From Schistocephalus solidus (taxonomy: Eukaryota > Platyhelminthes > Cestoda > Diphyllobothriidea > Diphyllobothriidae): DNA of 64,000 nt. The notes under the pieces are model-generated. The model did no database searches. It worked only from the letters and a program-made list of their open reading frames with translations, and was not told where the DNA came from. The translations under genes and the position numbers were made by a program. Of this stretch, positions 21,913-34,176 are shown in pieces. The stretch lies in assembly GCA_017591395.1 (NCBI GenBank), contig WEDG01011917.1:60689-124688 (forward strand), written 5' to 3'. Position 1 is the first letter of the stretch. The number at the start of each line of letters is the position of its first letter.

Positions 21913-22967
21913 CCCTCATTTATGGACGGAATATGCCGGTGAAGGCCGTCAGCCGACCTCATTATCCACACTCTGTGAAGCATTGGCGCGAGATTGAAGA
22001 CAAGAGCAGGGTAAGCGACGAACAACGCACTCAGTTTACCTCAGCCTCCAACGAACGACTGTATAGTCGTCGCTCAGGAAAGGCAGACGGTCAATTGGTC
22101 CTTCTTACCCGCTGACTGGCTATGTGATGCGCTGACCTTAAGGTTAAAGCCCTGGCGACGTCAGCTCGCCCAGACCCGGTTGGCGGCGTCTGGGTGACTA
22201 GGTGTCGATAAGGCCAACATTGAATTCCTCCCCGGCTCTGCTGTCTTCATCACAGACACAGTAAGTGGCCAACCCACAAGACCGTCACTACCGAGCAAAA
22301 ATTGAGTGATCGGGTGTCATATCGCCGGCCGACCAAGTTGTGACGCCCAGCTAAATTTTAATTGGGCGCTGCCGACGCAAATTCAGGGCCTTGAACCCAT
22401 GGTAATAATCGCGACCCGCACAGTCTTCAGAACCCCATACCGAAATTCGCTCTGAGAAGAAAAATTTTCCACTCTCCTCTCTTTCTGTGGCTTCTTCATT
22501 TCTTGCTGTGGAAAATGGGGGCGTACATAAACTGAGAAGGCGTGAAAAGGATGGACAAAATGGTTGTGGTGGGCGCAATGCGCAGCATATTTTCTCGTGG
22601 GACTGATAATGTATGTACGTATAAAATGTTCATGAACCATCAGTTAGGACAGTCTGAGATGGTTGGGGGGGGGGGGGGGAGGTTAGGGTATACACGTGGA
22701 CAGGGTAGTAGACTGGGAGAAAAAATGAATTTAGAGCGGGTATGTGTAGGTAGCGAACAAATGGGGGTAAGAGGGTAGCAACAAAATGCCTCCAGAGTGG
22801 CTCCGGGCACGAGGGAGGGCGAACTTTACACAAGGGAAAGCCCAGAAGTTGGGCAGGCCCCGGCGAGGGAGGCAAACGCGATCAAAAATCACCTTAAGGC
22901 GATTGGTAAGGACGGAGAACCAACGACAGTGCCGATGGAGGCCCTCCAGGGATAGCTCGACTCTTCG
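21913..22967. other. Intergenic/3' flank of the synthetase gene
   Basis: No gene is seen. A run of 15 G lies at 22665-22679. Downstream of the synthetase stop (on the minus strand) the first AATAAA-like word noticed is ATTAAA at 22357-22362, rather far away, so the true polyadenylation site is unknown. Confidence 0.4.
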
Positions 22968-23094
22968 CTAATTGTCCAACTCGTCGCGCGGGTAAAATCG
23001 AAGGACTTTGGGTACTTCCCAAGGGAACTCACTTCGACCAAAGTGCCCATACACTGCGGTCTTCTGGTAGATGGGTCTCTGCAAGTCCAATTCC
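22968..23094 (-). CDS. S-adenosylmethionine synthetase exon 7 (last)
   Basis: Residues 361-401, [29 protein letters not shown], ending FYPRDELDN and TAG at 22968-22970. The short tail after WEVPK is a few residues longer than in vertebrates. Confidence 0.95.
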
Positions 23095-26000
23095 CTGAAA
23101 GGATAGAAACAGACTTCCGTTAGCATCACCAAAACCACCATTTGAGTCAAAATGAAACAGTCAGCTAGCGGTACTGAAGATTACAACTGATCTCAAGAGA
23201 GCAAGATTGAAATGTGGGCACGAGGAGGTAGACATGATCACGTTGCCACGCCGGAAGGATTCAGCAAGATATCGAAACTAACGAAGCAGACCTTAAATAT
23301 GCCTCAACTGTAAAGGATTAATCAAACAAGCTTGCAATACTGATAAACATGAAACGCATTTTTGGATAATTCAATCAAGGTGACTTTCCTTCTCTTGACT
23401 GAACCTGCTTTTACTAAATGGGGGAAATCACTTAAGTAAAGCGCAATTGCCCATTGATTTTCGGCGGTTTCATAAGTTGAAACGTATGATATCCGAACAC
23501 TTCAGCCGTAAACCTATTTAGCAGATATTTACGTCAACATTCTCTAATTGACAGATGAACATGCTACGGATTTAGGAAAATTTGCAAACATTAGTATGTC
23601 ATAACCGACAGGTTTTTTTATGGGCAGATACAAGGGATAATCAAATTGCTCTCGAAGAAAATATGCACGACGGAGTTTTGGAAACTTTGGAGCTGGTGAA
23701 AACGGTTTTCTCGCAAACTATGTAGGATTTATGTGACTTCAATATCAAAGTATTTGAACTTGAAAATGTAATTTACCAAAAAAGTCAATGGAGGGATAAT
23801 TTTGCGAACCCTCTTCAGAATATGCCTTACTTACGTAGGGATCGTCGCGGCAGTGTACCTGAGTTAGTGCGCCTACCCTGTTAGCGTGGAATAGCTAGCT
23901 TAGAAATATAACCACAGTATTGCCAAGTACCTTAGGTGATCGTTTCTAGGAAAAACACAGGAAGAGTTCGGTCACCGACTTAAGTGACAGTACGACCGTC
24001 GATTTCGACGATCACCGTATGCTCCACCGTAGGGTGGTGCAGGGACGGTGACTGGCGCTGGATTATAGTGAGTGGACTTGTACTGCATTTACCCCACTTT
24101 ATGCTCTATTCCCCTATCCGGGCCTGGTGGCAAGACAGAGTCAAGAAGATAGGAGATGGGAGAGGATGCAGGCCCCGGTACTGCGGTCCCTGACCTCGAT
24201 TAAGCTCCAAACACGGAAACGCAGTGACATTGTAACCATATAGACGCAGAAGAAATGTCGTGAAATCCAGAGTACCATTCAAGGGTTTCAGTAAATAAGG
24301 ATCAATCTTCCTCCTGGGTAGACTGTCAAATGTTACTTCAGACCAACGTTCAACTCAACAGTCACCAGTATTCCAGAAGAGTAGTGGCGGTTTGTGCGCA
24401 CATTGGATAACAATGTGGAGAACTCGCACAGTATCGATTTTTATTCCCACAGTTGAACCGTAGCACAACGTGGAAACTATATCAAGAGGACTAAAGATGA
24501 GCTTGAACGCATTGATTGATCGCGCGGTTGCCGCTGCCCTTGTGTATTTATCTTCCAGTTTGCAAGAACCGGGGTTCACTTATTAGGATAATGATGATGT
24601 CACATTAAGAAGCCGCCAGGTATCTCGCGAGCTGAGAACCCTCGACGTCAAGATGTGCAGATAAACACGATAGTTCATACGCGCGCCAGCTGGTCTCTAG
24701 TGGGCAGAATCAGTTTCACACCCCTCCCCCCTTTACGATATTCGTTTGGAGAGATTTGGTCAAAAGGAGCTGCGAAGAGATAAGGTGCAATGGCTTGCCT
24801 GACACAAAGCCCTCTTCTACATGTGTAATAACACATATAACTCCCTTCATAACCGAAACAAGCTTCACAAAATTAACGAGCGTTTGAAAAACCGGCCACC
24901 GCCATCCGGTTGAACCGCCATTTGAAACAGTTAGCGCGATGTGACCGCTGCGCCCAGAACTATCGTGGAGACATGGATAACCTGGTGCATGGCGAAGTAT
25001 AGTAACGTGGTCATGGGATTTTATAATGCTATGCACAACTACAGCTCCACAGAGCGGCTCAACAAACTCCGATTAACACGTCCTCGGCTAATCTAGCGCC
25101 AACCAAGTAGTTGTGGTACCAACTTACTCTTATTAAATCCTTCAAATATGCGTTTCATGGAGGAAATAAACATCGAATATGGGATGAGTGTGGATCGATG
25201 GGGCTACTGTCATGTGACGGATCAGACTGTTCAATTAAAAACTATGTATCTCAGTCGGGCACTGCGGCGAATTTCAGCCCACGGAATCTTGATGTGGTTT
25301 TCTACTATTATGCTAAGAGGACCCGAGTGACGCTGTAGTATAGGTTTTCTCACCATAAAGTAACTAACATACGAAAAAAACATAAGTACTCCTCGCCGAA
25401 AGTGAGGGTTGAAACATTCTCACGAAATGGTCAAGTTCTCGCCATAAGATTCAAAGACGACAATGGCCAGACTGTAAGTTATGACATTTAAATACACAGC
25501 GGAGCCGCTTCTGCGCAATATCAACTTGCAGATGCTTTGTCTGTGACATCATAATGACGGGTGCCTTCGGTTTGCATCCGGTGGGCTCTCGTTTGATGTA
25601 GGGGGGGGGGCAATTGTGCCGATAGAAGCTACGTCACGTTTTAAAATACCAAGAATATATACGAAACTCTAGCTTAGAGGCTAGGTTTGACGATTCACCA
25701 TTTGATGCGATACATGAGCTGGCAGCAGGTCGCAGACCCACAAATATGCAAAACGATGCAAAGTAAGACGATAAATTCTAACGAAACCACCATCACAACA
25801 ACGAAAACGCACTTGATTATGACACCAGGCCTGAGGTCAAAGTTGTCGTGGACAATACGTAGCAGCTCCGAGTCCGGCATCTTGCCGGTGCCATAGCTAT
25901 CTACGTAGACGGCCAGTGGTTCGGCTATGCCGATGGCGTAGGAAAGCTGCACCAGAACCCGTCGACAGAGGCCTGCCTTGACCAGGGATTTGGCCACCCA

Positions 26001-29000
26001 CCGCGCCGCGTAAGCCGCCGAACGGTCCACCTTGGAGGGGTCCTTGCCGGAGAAGGCGCCACCACCATGAGCACCCCAGCCACCGTAGGTGTCAACGATG
26101 ATTTTGCGGCCTGAATAACGAACATGACAGTTGTACCAACTTCAGGAAAGAGGACAAAGCATTTTACTGTGCAAAACGAGAAAATAAGCCAATTTGTCGG
26201 TCACGAAGAAGTACATGACAGTTCGATCATCCTTATTGATGAGGGCCATCACTGTTCATAGGGTGGTTCAGGTATGACTTGCGAATGAATTGGTTGAGGC
26301 TTTTGCTGTATCTTTTCATGCTCATCCCGCAGTCCACCATCTTCCGATGGCAGGACAAAGCCAAAGCGGCTGAAGATGGGCATGGGTGGAGTGGTCCATG
26401 TGTGAGCATGCCACATACGTGCTGGTCCCTACATACACACGAACTACACGAACCTCTCATCGAAGAAGTTCCGTTAAAAGCCACATTAACTATGAGAAAT
26501 TACACTTATTTTGGTTCGGAGGATGACCGAGTTATTTCGCCAGTTGGAGACCCTCCAATCGAAGACATTGTGTACATTTAAAGGACACTGGGTTTATTAT
26601 ATTAAAGAAAGTAAGGGCTGCAGTCGCCTGAATCGTTCCTCTTTCCATCTAGCATATACCAGGGGCATGCGCAAGTCAAGTGAACTGAAAAGAAGATAGG
26701 GCGCAGTGGTTAAGGTCACCTGTGCCTTCTGTCAAGCGTGCGCCAAACGCATTTTAAGGTTTAACGCAGAAACAGTTCATTAAAAGGGCTCTAATACTAC
26801 TCCTAATGCAGGATGGGGGTCAATAAGTTGCAAGTACTGACGAGGTAAAACCTCCACTCGTACATGGCTCAGCAAATGTTCACTTCAGCTTGCGACTAAG
26901 AGGGAATGCAAGTGTGAGGGCGGTATGGAAGGCAGACTTCGTGGGCAACGTAAATACCCCAGCCATAAAGCGACTGTGATGAATGGCACTCGATGTGGGG
27001 ACAGCACACGAATAGTTTTACCTACCCCTGAAAGGGGCATTGCTGTTGTCACGCTGTTCGAAAAAAGGATAGCATTTTCTTACGGAATGCGTTGATCGGG
27101 CTGCACGGGGTATGCTTGACTCCCTAATTATTGTCGCACATGCGCGTATCAAGCGTGGACGGAAGTCTTTATGCTACATCAGTCACTGCCCCCAACCACA
27201 TTTAAAGTCAGTTGAAAAACGTGAACACTACTGGTACAGAATAAGGCTCCACTGGTAGGCCACTCACGGCAAAGTAATGAATTCCTCACTACAATATATA
27301 ATGTGCCTAAATTCGTGAAAAGGGAGGCCTATCGGCTGTTAGGATAACCTGTCGTGCCTTGGAAAGACTGAGAATGCATTAAAATCCTTTCAATGTGCAG
27401 CGTATGGCACATCTCACTTCGGTCCGACCAGAACCCGTGTGCTGCACGCGTTAGACAGAGGCGTGACAACAAATGCGCCGAACTGAATTCCCGTGGATTT
27501 GACTCGGATCAGTCAATAGCGCAGGAGGGAGGAAGAAGCGATGTAGACTCAGTCCGGATGCGGCACTTAAGATCCTCGTCATAAACAACCAAACGCACCT
27601 TTACACTATCATAGGTGGTTTGGAAGGCTGTCTACTGATCATATAATAACCCTATGCAAAAAGAAAGTGCAAACTGTAAGGGCTCCTTCATTTGGCTTTT
27701 ACGACGGTTTTACTTACATAGGTGAGATCTGAGACCTCCGGAATGGAACCTGGTACGTGGAAAAATAAGCACCAAGCCATGGTACAGGTAAATGGGCCAT
27801 TTGAAGTCAGTATTCGATCTCTGAAATGCTTTTTAGCCCAAGAATTACGCAAGTGGGTTTGTAAGATCGATAACTGCGCAGCATTATATCATAGCATTTC
27901 GGACACGATGGGATTCGGTCTTTTGGATGCACTTCTATCTGGCCGACTGCAGAAACCACAACCGGTAAAAAATGACCACATAGGTAGGATCCATTTTTTC
28001 GATATTTATTTTTGATGCCCTTAGAAATTGAAATATATTTTATAGAACATCGATCAAAAACATCTTTTCTTGTACTCGTTTTATAGCCAATAAGGTTTTC
28101 TTCAAAGTTTATACTCGAAAAAAGGCGATTTCTCCGTTTTAAAAACGCTTCCAAATATGAGTTTTTTTATGTCATGCAACGTTCACTCGAATAGCGCTGT
28201 TTCTGTCATTTTATTAATGCTCCTCATGAAGTATACAACAACCCACATCCACTGCGAAATTTTATGATCACTATAGGGTATAGAGGAATGTACGATTTTC
28301 CTTGTACGCAGGGTAACTGGAACTGGAACGGCATCTCAAGCTCAAAATTATTCGAGAATCGGAAAAAAATCTAAGGAATAAAAATAGAAATTAATTTTAT
28401 ACTAAATTAGCATAAGAAACAATATGTTTGAGCATTTTTCTATACAATAGATAGCCATTTATAAGGCTATCAAAATCAATAGAAAGAATGACTACTACTA
28501 CTACGACGACTACTACTACGGATTTTATCGGGTCTAGTTTCTGCCGGCGGCCAAAAAAGAAGCCGACATCCCGACATGTCCGATAATGTTGCACAATGAT
28601 TGATGCTACGACCCCACTTAAGTGCCCCTTTATCGTGGAAAACGTACTTCAGAATTTCGGGTAAAATTTGATGAGATCGATCACTGCACCTACGCCCACC
28701 TCCGATTGCCTTAGCTTCGGCTTGACAGTGGGACCCGGCGGCTGTGGGAGGAGTGAGGTAGGTGCGCTGTTTGGTGAAACAGTGGTAGACAGTAACGCTT
28801 GCGACTAAAGAACCCTCGGACAGTTCTAAAACGATACAATGTACCTACATGCGAGGTTGCCTTTGCTAAAAGAAACGTGAAAACTTATTTCCATTGTTGG
28901 GGAAGTTAGATGGATAGAGGCATTCACAATTAGGTTTAAGACGAGGAAAAAGCCTAAAACTGTTTACCGGTAAGACCCGCATCGCTCTGCGGACCGCCGA

Positions 29001-32000
29001 TGACAAATCGTCCGGACGGATTGATATGAAATATGGTATCCTTGTCGATAAGGTAGCTCGGAATCACCTGACGTACGACGCACTGCATGACCTCGGAACG
29101 GAGTCTCTCAATAGACACGTACTGATCGTGCTGGATTGATACCACTACTGTGTGTACCCGCAATGGTTTGCAGGCGCCGTTGTCCTTCAAGTACTCCACG
29201 GTCACCTGGAGGTTTCACAAAAGTCAGACAAATTTAAACATTCAGTCTCTGTGAGGGTAGAACTCGGCAAAAAATCAGTTAGTTGCATGCTTGTTGCTAA
29301 TCAGAATATAAAAATTACAGCCGGGAAGAGCGAGTCCAGATGACCACGCAAGAGCTACACTGACAGAAATCCGAGTTCATTACTAGAAGGCCCCTACCTC
29401 AGCATCCCCAATCTAGTCGATGCAGTCAGTTTGATCCGGCTAGTTGCCATCTACTCTCGTACGAGCTAGGCGAACAAGGTTTGATGTTAGATGCGACCGT
29501 CAGGCGATCACCGAATCTGACTACGTAATTCAGTAATTCCGTTCCATTGACGGCAGTGTGTGCGCAGAAGACTATATTTAACTCTAAGAAACAAGCCTTT
29601 AAAGTTTTACAATTACCGTGATATAAATTTCTAACTGTCAGACAGACAGCGGGGTAGTGGAAGGGTAAGAGAACCTGTTGTGATCTGAATTAACTTTTCT
29701 AAAACTGGTCATGAATTCGAAGGCTTTTTTGGTGATGAAAAAAACCCGTGAGCCGTTGTAAAATGCCACACACGGAAGATTGTTAACCACTCTATACGCA
29801 GGGAAATGGACTCTAACCAGACTTTGACGACCTGCTTGACGCTTCTATTCTCGCTGGCCAAAAGGTCAGTGCCAGTGGTACATTCAGACAGACTATTCGC
29901 TGAGTCATTGAACGATTTAAGAAAAGTCTAGCATATTTTCCCGAACGGTAAAATAGGACCGAATGCTTCTAACCGTTCTGTGGTAGCAAAGTGACCTTGA
30001 TAACTGCATAAAATGTACGGTGTAAACCATAGAGAAATATATTTTGAACAGATAGAGATACTGTAAGACAGTGGTAGGGCAAAAGGTTATAGACAAACCA
30101 CTGGAGGTTCAGATGGTTCAAGGCGAGGGGACAAGTAACAAAAACTGTGTCGACGGAAGTTCAACAGGTATGGAATCTCCTTTGACTCCAGAATGGTTTT
30201 GTTCTAAGGAGCGCGTGCAACTGGGCCACAGGTAACACGTCAATTGCCACACTCGCGTCGTAAATCCGGAAGCGAAGACAGTTTTTGCTTTTCTCTGGAG
30301 CGATCAGACTTTTATTCGAGACCGTGAATAGAGACTAGACCAACTTGTCCAAAATGACCTCGTCTGTGCGTGGTTTTACCAGATGTCCCGATCGCAAGGT
30401 GGTGTAGTCAACTTGAGTGCGCTTTACCCTTGGCCAATTTTTTAGTCAACAGTACGTGCTTGCGTGTCATAGGTCAAATATCCAAATTATATTATAATGC
30501 CTATCGAGACCCTAAATGCCCGATATCCACAGAACGACCTATCGGCTTCGACAGAATCCGTTTAGTGTCGGCAAGGCCAACAGCCGCATATTTATTGTTT
30601 TTCGCTACAAATTTCAACAGCATGTGCCGTTAGTAGATTCGAATAATTCATTTGACCAAATTGTGAAAAACTCGGCAGCAGCAGTGATATTCGAACGCAC
30701 GACACCTTGGGTACGGTCAGAACTAACCATCTAAGCTACAAGACCGCAACCACGAGTTTAATCACAGCTCACGGCTACGTGACAAGCGGTACCAATGCGG
30801 GTTATAGTGCAGGTCTTTGAGCGTTGGAGTCTTCTAAAATTTGGTGCTTAAGCTTGATACGATAAGCCTACAATCTTTATGGAAGAGGTGCTGCGGATCG
30901 CTTCAGGTGCGCACCGCACAAACCTAAGCCACAATCTTCAGCGAAGAAGCGGCTGGTTAGATTGAGCAATACGGAACTGCATTAAGTATTTTGAGGAACG
31001 AAGAGGGATAAGGCACCGAAGAACGTTTTGTAATGTGAGTATATAAAGCGACACGCACCGAAACGTTTAAACACCACTTCTATGGACACTTAACGCTTAT
31101 TCTAGAGCAAACAAGTCGGTGATTAGCCAGGTGTTGATTGTTTGTAGGTATTGGGAGAAATTAAACACCCGCTAAATATGACGCATTGAGTTTTGGCTTC
31201 ATGTTACGTCAACACAGTGCCCAACCTAGCCGTCAGACATCAATGACAAGTGGTCGATGTTTCGAGAACGAAGCCATGTTTTTGTTTACATCGGGTGAAA
31301 AATCCTTATCATTAAAATATATCTGTCAGTAAAGCGTACAATATTTCATTTTTTGAATTTTATTAGACAGACAATACTTAAGAATCGTCAAAAACTTAAG
31401 CACGCCACAAAAAACTACTAGATGATAAAAAATTAACGTGTACAATCACCTGCGTCTTTGAATCCGGACGCGCCCAGGGCAGAGTACCATCACGCCGACA
31501 CAGAGCGAGTCTTTCATTGAGAGCATGTGCCAACATAAGAGTAAGAGGCATGCATTCCTCAGTTTCATCGGTTGCGTAGCCAAACATAAGACCCTAAAGT
31601 AAAAAAATATAGGTCAGCAACCTTATTTTTTTATATCAGACAACCAGGGCTGGTGCTTGAAAAAGTATGGATATTTCGCTAAGCGATCGTAGCATGACAA
31701 CTCGAGTTTATAGTCCACGGTAGGCGCTGAAGAGGAACAAGCATTGCAGAACTGCAACTTGCAAAAATGCTAAGCGGCAGTTCTCACGAAAAAAATCTTG
31801 ACCCTACTAGCACCCAACTTTACAAAAATATGATCGGCTGGACTACTGACGAGAAAGGGTAGTGTGCCTGAGAAGCATTGACCGAATTCCAACATTTTAT
31901 CCGAGGTGTTTTGTAACCATACTGTGGGCAGGGCCACTTAAGAGGTGGTTTGGGCTGATCATAACCGCCGGCGAGTGATAGATACGCTTCAACAAAACTA

Positions 32001-33163
32001 TCCGCAAACTATCGCACAGAATGAAGGTGCATATGTAGAAATAGAACACTATTATAATCGCAATAAATATAAAACGAAGTGTCTGAGATAAAAATCGCCG
32101 CTTTTATTTTAGAGGTAAAGGTAAAGAAGGAAACAAGTTATAGTCAGCAGGGGGAATAAGACGTTATTTTTTTCCTCGAAAATTGGTTTATCTTTTAAGG
32201 GAGGTGCGAGTGCTACCAACCCGAAACACAACAGTTGTCAGTCTTAAGTCTACTACTCGAGACAAAACAGAACAATTATTAACCATAGTGACTGGAATGT
32301 GTTTCAAGAAAAGGCACTTAATTTAGGCCTAGTTAACACGTGAAAAAGTCTATGTATTCAGTTTGGTAATCAATTCAGGTCGTATTAAGTGAATTGAACG
32401 TAAATGTGAACTCAAATCGAGAGTACAGGTAAGTAGATAAGAGTCCCAAATAAGGTTGAAACAAGCATCCTAGTTTGAAAATGAACCAAAGTAAAAAAAC
32501 AGTCGTGACAACGGCATGGTTATGGGTGAAAATATGGTTACTTAAGTGAATTTTAGCCAAAACCTTTCAAATTTTCGACCGAATACTAGGTTGTAGAGTT
32601 AGTCAACGCCTGCCAAAATGTCAAATCTGTGGAAAAACTTTGATTAAAAGCCAAAAACAGTGCGACGTATGGAATAATCAAAATACCTGATCACCTGCTC
32701 CGAGTTCCTCCATCGTTCGTCCTTCGTGTACACACTGAGCAATATCAGCACTTTGCTGTTCAATGGCGGTAAGAACGTTGCAGGTTTTATAGTCAAAACC
32801 CTTGCGCGAATCATCGTAGCCAATCTGTTTGACGACACGCCGAACGACGGCTTGAAAGTCAATAGTTGCGTTCGACGATATTTCCCCGCCAATAAGGATC
32901 ATCCCAGTTTTAGTGAAGGCTTCTGTCGTGTACAAAATGTTAATAAAAAAAAATACGACACGTACCGCAGGCAACTTTTGCATCTGGATCCACATTCAGA
33001 AATTCATCCAGGATAGCGTCACTAACCTGGTCACAAATTTTATCTGAAGATGTCTAGTTACATGGGTTATTCTATTACCTGGATGACCCTCTCCAACGGA
33101 CTCGGAGCTGAACAGGAACCTTTCGCCAACATCACCGTTTCCCTTGTCTGATATAGCATCCAT
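22968..33163 (-). CDS. S-adenosylmethionine synthetase (methionine adenosyltransferase), complete 7-exon gene
   Basis: Joins 33163-33079, 33043-32966, 32922-32687, 31593-31450, 29205-28968, 26110-25813 and 23094-22968. The spliced frame is 1206 nt, 401 codons plus stop, against 395 residues for the human MAT2A product. The enzyme makes S-adenosylmethionine from ATP and methionine in the cytosol and works as a dimer or tetramer. Visible family signatures are SVGEGHPDKI (about 22-31), KTGM, the [18 protein letters not shown]-binding segment (129-143), RPDSKTQ (175-181), [10 protein letters not shown] (243-252), GGGAFSGKD (276-284) and YGHFGR with FPWEVP near the end. All introns are GT-AG and all junctions keep frame. 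Differences from vertebrates include Cys for Gly in IAQCVH and Ser for Gly in GGPQSDAG; neither obviously destroys the site. It looks like an intact, working gene and is the only secure host gene in the window. Confidence 0.96.
23990..24200 (+). repeat. Dispersed repeat family H, copy 4 (in intron 6)
   Basis: CGACCGTCGATTTCGACGAT, GGTGGTGCAGGGACGG, TATAGTGAGTGGACTTG, CTGCATTTACCCCAC and AGTCAAGAAGATAGGAG with GGGAGAGGATGCAG. This is one of the best copies. It lies antisense to the synthetase gene. Confidence 0.75.
24201..25812. other. Rest of intron 6, no recognised feature
   Basis: Apart from the H repeat and a 10-G run at 25601-25610 I see no recognisable element. Short open frames have no exon-like boundaries. 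Confidence 0.45.
25813..26110 (-). CDS. S-adenosylmethionine synthetase exon 6
   Basis: Residues 262-359, [17 protein letters not shown] through [10 protein letters not shown], with the glycine-rich GGGAFSGKD loop and [16 protein letters not shown]. Donor AA/GTGCGT, which leaves two bases of Lys360. Confidence 0.96.
26111..27884. other. Part of intron 5, no recognised feature
   Basis: A plus-strand frame at 26279-26581 (starting [12 protein letters not shown]) has no motif or splice context and is probably chance. Confidence 0.4.
27885..28190 (+). repeat. Single-arm copy of the foldback-like repeat, in intron 5
   Basis: Shows GCGCAGCATTATATC, GGATGCACTTCTATC, CTGCAGAAACCAC, GTAAAAAATGACCACAT and AATATATTTTATAGAAC in the order of the left arm at 15.28-15.5 kb (GATGCCGGCTATT, CTGCAAAAACTACC, GTAAAAAATGACTACTT, CAATATATTTTACAGAAA). 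Confidence 0.55.
28486..28519 (+). repeat. Short imperfect ACT/ACG trinucleotide repeat
   Basis: About eleven trinucleotides of ACT interspersed with ACG. The poly-Val frame opposite it is an artefact. Confidence 0.85.
28968..29205 (-). CDS. S-adenosylmethionine synthetase exon 5
   Basis: Residues 182-260, [14 protein letters not shown] to SDAGLT, plus one base of Gly261. Acceptor CCTCCAG, donor G/GTAAAC. Confidence 0.96.
29206..31449. other. Intron 4, mostly anonymous
   Basis: The only feature noted is the tRNA-like sequence described separately at 30686-30765. No second gene is seen inside. Confidence 0.45.
30686..30765 (-). mobile_element. tRNA-like sequence, probable SINE head (second type)
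   Basis: On the minus strand GCGGTCTTG is followed by an A-box match TAGCTTAGATGGTTAG (revcomp of about 30723-30738) and, about 28 nt later, a B-box-like GCGTTCGAATATC (revcomp of 30686-30698). The spacing fits a tRNA-type Pol III promoter. The sequence differs from the hammerhead-bearing family and no clear cloverleaf closes, so a decayed SINE is more likely than a tRNA gene. Confidence 0.45.
31450..31593 (-). CDS. S-adenosylmethionine synthetase exon 4
   Basis: Residues 134-181, [16 protein letters not shown] to RPDSKTQ. The acceptor is a long T run ending CTTTAG and the donor is CAG/GTGATT. Phase 0 on both sides. Confidence 0.96.
32687..32922 (-). CDS. S-adenosylmethionine synthetase exon 3
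   Basis: Residues 55-133, from [13 protein letters not shown] to GAGDQ. Contains [16 protein letters not shown], typical of eukaryotic enzymes. Ends in phase 0 at CAG/GTATTT. Confidence 0.96.
32966..33043 (-). CDS. S-adenosylmethionine synthetase exon 2
   Basis: Encodes [16 protein letters not shown]...KVAC, residues 30-54. It lies between a 35-bp intron (33044-33078) and a 43-bp intron (32923-32965), both GT-AG. Confidence 0.95.
33079..33163 (-). CDS. S-adenosylmethionine synthetase exon 1
   Basis: Starts at the ATG at 33161-33163 ([10 protein letters not shown]...) and ends in HP plus the first base of Asp29. That ATG is chosen because it gives a leader of about 15 residues before FLFSSES, as usual in the family. 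An in-frame ATG further up (33220) would add a hydrophobic run with no family counterpart and would read through a likely acceptor. Confidence 0.9.
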
Positions 33164-33172
33164 CCCAGATAT

Positions 33173-33190
33173 CCTATTAAAAATCACGCC
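33173..33190 (-). promoter_or_regulatory. Possible 3' splice or trans-splice acceptor just upstream of the start codon
   Basis: On the minus strand a T-rich run ends in TTTTTAATAG with the AG at 33174-33175, leaving a 10-nt leader before the ATG. It would fit either a further 5' untranslated exon or spliced-leader addition. I did not identify an upstream exon. Confidence 0.35.
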
Positions 33191-33422
33191 GAAACAAGTA
33201 AAAGTGAAGCGCCAAAACACACTTTATATTATTAACGTTTGAAGCGTTAAAACAAAAATAAAAGGTTCTGAGTCACTTTAAGTCACTTTATTTAAGGAAG
33301 AAGGCTTTCGCCCTTGAGCTCCCTATTCACATGCAAACATTTCAAAGAAAAAAACGTTTACAGTAATAAATCTGACAAATGAAAATGTGGGGTCATCGAT
33401 ATGTGTGGGCCAGGCGCAAGAT

Positions 33423-33612
33423 TGTTGTCTATTGTTTTAAAAATGGCAAATCGTTCTGAATCAGATATGCCTACCATATTGTTAATTTCTGCTGTTAATA
33501 TGGCTGCTCACATAGAGCAGCAATTATCCACTTTGTATTTATTTATACCGCGATACTAAGTTTGAAATGACGGGGCTCTCTGGGCCTTAAATATACAATT
33601 TATTTATTTATT
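33423..33612 (+). mobile_element. 190-bp insertion in the 3' region of family A element, with AAGAT flanks
   Basis: Comparison with the family A copy at 56.15 kb, which runs straight through GGCAGCTTATGCCTGGCCC, shows an extra 190 bp here. It is flanked by AAGAT at 33418-33422 and 33613-33617 and ends in a TTTATTTATTTATT tail. This fits a short non-autonomous retroposon with a 5-bp target duplication. No tRNA-like head is evident. Confidence 0.55.
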
Positions 33613-34176
33613 AAGATGCCGCTAATTACACAATCTTCATTATATGTGCAATAGGTTTTCAAGCAAATGAGCATCTAGTTTAAATTTAAATTTTTTAACA
33701 GTTTCTGAAAGGACCACCTCGTCAGAGAGTCCGTTCCATGCTCCAACGATCCTCTGCAAAAGGCGTTCTAACAGACGTCAGTGTGGACCAACTTCCTCTG
33801 CAGTTTAAAGGGATGACCCCGCAGATGTTCCATTCCAGCCAATTCTAAGATGTCCGCAAATTCTAGGGCATACTCGTGGCCTCTGACAATCCAGTTGGTT
33901 GGATGAGGTCACCGCGTAGTTGCCTGTAATTTAGAGGAAACAAATCAAGTTCAACCAGTCTGGTTTCGTAAGGCAGATGACTAAGATTCTTGACCATCTT
34001 CGTAGCCATCGCCTGCACTCGTTCAGCTGTAGATAATCCTTCTTAAACCACGGACGCCAGGCCTGGACGGCATATTCCAAGTGAGATCGAACAAATACCC
34101 CGTAGGTTTTTCGGAAGAGTTACTTATCAATCTGCACAAATCCACGTTTGAGCGCAAATAAGACCTGTGTCGCGCG

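Noticed and set aside
33164..33220. Upstream in-frame ATG for the synthetase (MFWRFTFTCFG...)
   Set aside because: The added residues are hydrophobic, have no family counterpart and would run across a likely splice acceptor.
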